Source of the DNA: Chloracidobacterium sp. UBA7659
Lineage (GTDB): Bacteria; Acidobacteriota; Blastocatellia; Pyrinomonadales; Pyrinomonadaceae
Assembly (NCBI GenBank): GCA_002483395.1
Contig: DLHV01000031.1
Location: 37,567-48,021, forward strand
Length of the DNA: 10,455 bases
Reading direction: 5' to 3'
A model generated the notes under the pieces. The model was given only the letters and a program-made list of their open reading frames with translations, searched no databases and was not told the DNA's origin. Numbering within the stretch: the first letter of the stretch is position 1; each line of letters opens with the position of its first letter. A program made the position numbers and the translations under genes. Below, piece by piece: positions 7,420-10,455 of the stretch.

Positions 7420-7803
7420 CTGACAAATTCAACGACTCGAACATATTTTGGCTTACCTGCACCTTCCGATGTTGCAATCGAAAAATACCAGATTCGACAG
7501 TTTGAAAGTCGAACGGACTCGCTCGCGTCCCGGACAATAATTAAGAAAAACGTCCCAAAACCTTTTGCGTACACGCCGCTCGCCACATTATTTGCTCATG
7601 TTGATGAAACGACGTGCAGTTCCGGCGGTTTTTGCTCAACTATTTTTCAAATCCGGATAATTCTTTCCGCCGCGTCCGATTCGGCTCCCAACAACTCGCA
7701 TCAAAATCTCAAAACTGCGTTCCATAAAATCGATCCGGAGCAACAGCGAATCATGTATATCTGCATCATGCTCGCCGAGAGAATTCTCAAATTACAAAGT
7801 TGA
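7420..7803 (+). pseudogene. Startless 127-codon open frame, possible gene remnant
   Basis: The frame is open from just after TAA 7417-7419 to TGA 7801-7803 but contains no ATG, GTG or TTG until the last twenty codons. The same frame starts with ATG at 7396, which would give seven residues (MLVLKLV) before that TAA. Reading through the stop would give about 135 residues. The translation includes EKYQIRQFESRTDSL and, near the end, IDPEQQRIMYICIMLAERI, which could be a helix. I do not recognise a family and see no catalytic motif or membrane segment. Options are a gene broken by a stop mutation, a remnant, or a chance open frame. A chance frame of this length is uncommon but not negligible. Confidence 0.2.
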
Positions 7804-8121
7804 GATTCCCCTTTATCTGCAACGATCCGACGCCAGTTTGCCGACGAAGGCTCATGCTATCTTCGATTTTCTTGTCCTGCACCGCTCGGAATGCGGCAAC
7901 CTAATAGAGAATGTGTACGAGTAGTTTATAACGTCACGGCGGAAATGGAAAGTATTATTTCAGCCTTCGGCGGCTAATTGTCATGCGGAATCGGGGCGCT
8001 ATTTCGGTGTTGCAGACGTCTTAGTTGGCGGCCGTGTATAAGGGTGAGTTGGAACCAGAAGCCGCGAATTGAAGGGCCATTCGAAAGAAACAGAAACGTC
8101 TGGCCGGGGTAAAGGTAAAAT

Positions 8122-8197
8122 TGGTGGAGACGAGGGGGATCGAACCCCTGACCTCTGCAATGCCATTGCAGCGCTCTCCCAGCTGAGCTACGTCCCC
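8122..8197 (-). tRNA. tRNA-Ala (anticodon GGC)
   Basis: A 76-nt cloverleaf including an encoded CCA. The acceptor stem GGGGACG pairs with CGTCTCC (one G-U), followed by discriminator A and CCA. The D-arm reads AGCTCAGCTGGGAGAGC. The anticodon stem CTGCA/TGCAG encloses loop ATGGCAT, giving anticodon GGC, which reads GCC and GCU alanine codons. The T-arm has GGTTCGATCC with a CAGGGG/CCCCC-type stem. A well-spaced promoter lies just upstream at 8232-8260. Confidence 0.97.
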
Positions 8198-8231
8198 AAT
8201 TTGTCAATGCCGGATGAGGCGGCAATCTAAG

Positions 8232-8260
8232 AATCTAACGAAAATACCGAGGCGCGTCAA
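8232..8260 (-). promoter_or_regulatory. Sigma-70-type promoter of tRNA-Ala
   Basis: On the minus strand, TTGACG (8255-8260, 5 of 6 to consensus), a 17-nt spacer and TAGATT (8232-8237, 4 of 6) lie about 34 nt before the mature tRNA 5' end. The ideal spacing and the position leave a short leader to be trimmed by RNase P. It is the best promoter in the window by eye. Confidence 0.6.
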
Positions 8261-8305
8261 GCTGCACACTGGCACATACCGTCCGGCAAGACTAAAGGAT
8301 TTTTT

Positions 8306-8395
8306 GAACGCGGATCTAACGGATTAGGCGGATTCGACGGATAAATCACTTGAAAAAATCCGCCGGAATCCGCTCGATCCGCCTAATCCGAGTTC
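8306..8395. repeat. Inverted repeat made of 9-nt CGGAT-type units
   Basis: The element is bounded by GAAC (8306-8309) and GTTC (8392-8395). Its left arm carries CGGATCTAA, CGGATTAGG, CGGATTCGA and CGGAT in tandem; the right arm carries the same kind of units in reverse complement. A perfect 14-bp inverted pair lies at 8320-8333 and 8377-8390 (CGGATTAGGCGGAT). The arms can pair in more than one register because of the 9-nt period. It lies 58 nt past the enoyl-CoA hydratase stop and could form a large 3' hairpin of that mRNA, but no T-run follows. A degenerate copy lies at 4795-4813. It looks like a REP-like dispersed intergenic element. Confidence 0.75.
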
Positions 8396-8452
8396 GAAAA
8401 TACTTTCCTCAGATAAAGCTATACGGTGTTATCGATTATTCCGGATCGGTTC

Positions 8453-9235
8453 CTACTTTCCCTTGAATACGGGCCTCCGTTTTTCTAGAAAAGCCGAAAC
8501 GCCTTCCTGTTTGTCTTCTGTCGAAAAACAGATCGCGAACAGATCGACCTCGCGGCGGAGGCCTTCATCAAGGTTGGAACGCGATGCAAACTTAACGGCT
8601 TCCTTCGCAAGCTGAAGCGCTATCGGCGCCTTTTCCGCGATCTTTTCGGCCAGCTCTAATGTTTTCGATTCAAGCTCATCGGCCGGATAAACGTGATTAA
8701 CCAATCCAAAACGAAGAGCCGTTTCGGCATCGATCATATCGCCGGTCAGAACAATCTCCATCGAACGTCCCTCGCCGATCAGCCGTGTTAGCCGCTGTGT
8801 TCCGCCGCCGCCGGGAATGATTCCAAGATTTATCTCCGGCTGCGAAAACCGCGCGTTTTCGCTTGCTATTCGAATATCGCACGCGAGTGCGAGTTCGTTC
8901 CCACCGCCAAGGCAAAAACCGTTGACCATTGCGATCACCGGTTTCGGAAACGTGTCGATCGAATTGAAAAGCGTCTTTTCGTGAAATGTCGCACGCTGCG
9001 TGACCGGCGTCTTGCCTTCGAACTCACTGATGTCGGCACCGGCAATAAACGACTTTTCGCCCGCTCCGGTAATGATAAGCACGCGAACGCTGTCATCCTT
9101 TCGCAGATCATCAAGCGCGGCAACGCCTTCGATGTGGACTTTACTGCTGAGAGCATTGAGCTTGTCAGGGCGATTGATCGTCAGGATGGCAACCTTATCG
9201 CGTTTTTCGACGGTGATTGTTTCGTATTTCGACAT
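8453..9235 (-). CDS. Enoyl-CoA hydratase (crotonase family)
   Basis: Hydrates trans-2-enoyl-CoA to 3-hydroxyacyl-CoA in beta-oxidation or related acyl-CoA pathways; cytoplasmic. The 260 residues equal the usual family length. The oxyanion-hole segments are IAGADISEF (64-72) and GFCLGGGNELA (106-116). Both acid/base glutamates of true hydratases are present: Glu114 in GGGNELALACD and Glu134 in FSQPEINLG, followed by PGGGGTQRL. This argues for hydratase activity rather than an isomerase or hydrolase variant. A short-chain (crotonyl-CoA) preference is possible but not provable here. It starts at ATG 9235 with no Shine-Dalgarno; an 8-bp hairpin sits just upstream at 9245-9265. The PilZ gene lies 80 nt upstream on the same strand, so the two may be cotranscribed, but no other beta-oxidation gene is nearby. 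Confidence 0.95.
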   Translation of the reverse strand: MSKYETITVEKRDKVAILTINRPDKLNALSSKVHIEGVAALDDLRKDDSVRVLIITGAGEKSFIAGADISEFEGKTPVTQRATFHEKTLFNSIDTFPKPVIAMVNGFCLGGGNELALACDIRIASENARFSQPEINLGIIPGGGGTQRLTRLIGEGRSMEIVLTGDMIDAETALRFGLVNHVYPADELESKTLELAEKIAEKAPIALQLAKEAVKFASRSNLDEGLRREVDLFAICFSTEDKQEGVSAFLEKRRPVFKGK

Positions 9236-9244
9236 AAAAATTTA

Positions 9245-9265
9245 CGACAGGCCGGCAGCCTGTCG
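9245..9265. promoter_or_regulatory. 8-bp hairpin just upstream of the enoyl-CoA hydratase start
   Basis: CGACAGGC and GCCTGTCG form a perfect 8-bp stem with a 5-nt loop, ending 9 nt before the ATG in the minus-strand sense. It occupies the space where a Shine-Dalgarno would lie. It could be a PilZ-gene 3' hairpin, a small REP-like element, or a structure affecting translation of the hydratase. Confidence 0.5.
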
Positions 9266-9315
9266 CTTTCACATTGAAGATTTATAGCATTTCCGAAAAG
9301 TCTGTTCTACATCGG

Positions 9316-9693
9316 TTACTCATCGGCACCGTCGGCAACATTATCATCGGCGATCCAGGCGACGAATAGCCGCAGCCAGCTTTCTTTTTGCTCGACGATC
9401 GTAACTCCGACGCGCGATGTGCCGTGACTTGCGGCGGAAAGGCGTACAACCTGGGCCTTTACCTCAACCGGTACTCCGTCCGGCCGGTGAGAGCGGATAT
9501 AAAGCGTCTCTCCGCTTGCGATTTTTTGGTTCAACTGAAATAACGCTCCGAGGGTCGAGATGTCGTCGGTTTCGGTCGGTTCGCTCCACGCGGCACCATC
9601 GTCTGCGCGCCCCGAAACAACTATCGGGAGTCGCAGAGCCATTCGCAGAGCAAAGCGTTTTTCCTCGTACTGAGGCTGCATAGAAGTCAACAT
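9316..9693 (-). CDS. PilZ-domain protein
   Basis: A 125-residue protein that is essentially one PilZ domain, the common receptor fold for the second messenger cyclic di-GMP. The two ligand motifs are present: RxxxR as RFALR at 13-17 and (D/N)xSxxG as DISTLG at 44-49, correctly spaced across the first beta strands. The rest is a small beta barrel (GETLYIRSH, VEVKAQVVRL, RVGVTIVE) and a C-terminal helix with an acidic tail. There is no second domain, signal peptide or membrane segment, so it probably acts as a stand-alone adaptor or binds a partner not seen here. It starts at ATG 9693; ATG 9681 is an alternative with equally poor ribosome-binding sequence. It is divergent from trxB and 80 nt before the hydratase gene. 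Confidence 0.85.
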   Translation of the reverse strand: MLTSMQPQYEEKRFALRMALRLPIVVSGRADDGAAWSEPTETDDISTLGALFQLNQKIASGETLYIRSHRPDGVPVEVKAQVVRLSAASHGTSRVGVTIVEQKESWLRLFVAWIADDNVADGADE

Positions 9694-9773
9694 TTGTGCT
9701 CGCTAGATCAGGTGTCGTTTAGCGAAAACAGTCTAACACGAACACTTTACAAACAACTATTGCGTCGACGCCA

Positions 9774-9797
9774 GCTAACGGGAATATACCGTATAGC
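9774..9797. promoter_or_regulatory. Hairpin in the pilZ-trxB divergent region
   Basis: GCTAACGG pairs with CCGT-a-TAGC around a 7-nt loop, eight pairs with one bulged base. It lies in the 227-nt region that should carry promoters for both divergent genes. It could be an operator or a chance inverted repeat. Confidence 0.25.
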
Positions 9798-9834
9798 CGC
9801 CGCAATAGTATTTAAGAACTAATCGTAAGGTGCC

Positions 9835-9909
9835 TCGACTAACTAAGCGCCCGATAGTTATACTATATATAAAGTAACTATTTCAAATTTGTTTTACGCG
9901 CTGTATAAA
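9835..9909 (+). promoter_or_regulatory. Candidate trxB promoter region
   Basis: This is an AT-rich block with two candidate promoters. The first is TCGACT (9835-9840), an 18-nt spacer and TATACT (9859-9864, 5 of 6). That -10 lies inside a 13-nt palindrome, ATAGT-TAT-ACTAT (9854-9866), a possible operator. The second is TTTCAA (9881-9886), a 17-nt spacer and TATAAA (9904-9909), which would start transcription only a few bases before ATG 9921. Confidence 0.4.
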
Positions 9910-9920
9910 CGAATATCGAT

Positions 9921-10455
9921 ATGCCCCAGAAAATTGTTGAACACAAAGTAGTAATTCTCGGTTCCGGCCCGGCCGGACTGACAGCCGCCATTTATGCCGC
10001 TAGGGCACAGCTTGCACCGGTCGTTATTAACGGTCCGCAGCCGGGTGGCCAATTGACCATCACAACCGATGTGGAAAACTATCCCGGTTTTAAGATGGGC
10101 ATAATGGGCCCGATCCTGATGGACGAATTTCGCGAGCAGGCACTGCGCTTCGGCACCGAATTCATGAATATCTGGATCGATGAAGTGGATCTTTCGGAGC
10201 GTCCGTTCACGCTTTACGGCAAGGAGAGCGCGGATAGCGACGAGGTCACGACGATAATCAAAGCCCATACTCTGATCATCTCGACCGGCGCGTCTGCAAA
10301 ATGGCTGGGCATTCCCGGCGAGGCTCCGGTTCCCGAAGGCCTTGGCGGAAACGGTGTGTCGGCCTGCGCCACGTGCGACGGTTTCTTTTTCCGCGAACTC
10401 CCGATCGTCGTTGTCGGCGGCGGCGATACCGCGATGGAAGAAGCCCTGTTCCTTA
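9921..10455 (+). CDS. trxB: Thioredoxin reductase, 5' part
   Basis: FAD enzyme that passes electrons from NADPH to thioredoxin in the cytoplasm. The frame is open from ATG 9921 to the window edge (178 residues; the family is about 310-330). The FAD-binding GSGPAG is at 14-19, followed by [25 protein letters not shown] (42-57) is a family signature. The redox-active disulfide is CATC (Cys149, Cys152) followed by DG, and the NADPH-binding [10 protein letters not shown] begins at 166. All are at the positions expected of low-molecular-weight bacterial TrxB. The frame stays intact with no missing residue in the visible part. No Shine-Dalgarno precedes the start. It is divergent from the PilZ gene; the end of the gene and any downstream partner are outside the window. 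Confidence 0.96.
   Translation, partial: MPQKIVEHKVVILGSGPAGLTAAIYAARAQLAPVVINGPQPGGQLTITTDVENYPGFKMGIMGPILMDEFREQALRFGTEFMNIWIDEVDLSERPFTLYGKESADSDEVTTIIKAHTLIISTGASAKWLGIPGEAPVPEGLGGNGVSACATCDGFFFRELPIVVVGGGDTAMEEALFL

Larger units (their letters stand above)
7281..8121. other. 840-nt stretch without a confident gene
   Basis: This lies between the crp-like gene and the 3' end of tRNA-Ala. The part next to crp is AT-rich and presumably holds its promoter, though no clear -35/-10 pair stands out. The middle contains a startless open frame (7420-7803, listed separately), and a shorter open stretch in the next plus frame continues to a TAG near 7923. I see no RNA gene, mobile element or direct repeat. 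It could be the remains of one or more decayed genes. Confidence 0.4.

Noticed and set aside
8122..8197. tRNA-Ala as an attachment site of an integrated island
   Set aside because: I found no second copy of the tRNA 3' end in the window and no integrase, so the gap beyond it cannot be called an island.
7974..8225. Open frame of 83 codons on the minus strand
   Set aside because: It reads straight through tRNA-Ala; the SSAGRALQWHCRGQGFDPPRL-like translation is the classic artefact of a translated tRNA gene.
8306..8395. CRISPR array
   Set aside because: The 9-nt units are far too short and have no spacer pattern; the arrangement is an inverted repeat.

Overview
The window looks like chromosomal DNA from a mesophilic, heterotrophic Gram-negative soil-type bacterium. 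The reasons are a predicted outer-membrane type Vd patatin protein, moderate GC, and mostly ordinary metabolic genes. The style of the xylose isomerase, the LarA-like protein and the Crp-type regulator resembles Acidobacteriota (Blastocatellia-like), but this is an impression and no marker gene here settles it. I see no phage, transposase, CRISPR or defence genes.

Layout. On the minus strand, read from high to low coordinates, lie a patatin/POTRA/beta-barrel lipase (2438-4660), a 2,5-dioxovalerate (alpha-ketoglutarate semialdehyde) dehydrogenase (793-2376) and a xylose isomerase running off the left edge (1-751). Gaps of 61 and 41 nt suggest one transcript. Divergent from these on the plus strand is a nickel-dependent LarA-family racemase/epimerase (4958-6285). 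It converges with a Crp/Fnr-type regulator (6456-7280, minus). About 840 nt follow without a confident gene (7281-8121), holding one long open frame that lacks a start codon. Next come tRNA-Ala(GGC) on the minus strand with a good promoter, a 90-nt inverted repeat built of 9-nt units, an enoyl-CoA hydratase (8453-9235, minus) and a PilZ-domain protein (9316-9693, minus). Last is the first 178 codons of thioredoxin reductase on the plus strand (9921 to the right edge).

How the genes may work together. Xylose isomerase, the semialdehyde dehydrogenase and the LarA-type enzyme suggest a sugar or sugar-acid catabolic neighbourhood. The isomerase and the dehydrogenase normally belong to different pentose routes, so their pairing is informative. 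Enoyl-CoA hydratase, PilZ and TrxB look like unrelated housekeeping or regulatory genes.

Most notable. Two of the three carbohydrate-associated genes are broken by single-base frameshifts. In xylose isomerase there is one extra base in a run of seven A (plus strand), and the substrate-pocket Trp137 equivalent is Arg. In the LarA-like gene one base is missing near a run of four C, which separates its N-terminus from a still-recognisable DxTR motif. Either the locus is decaying or the assembly has local indel errors. I did not find convincing evidence of a wholly new system. The least explained items are the startless open frame and the 9-nt-unit inverted repeat, which has a degenerate partial copy 3.5 kb away.
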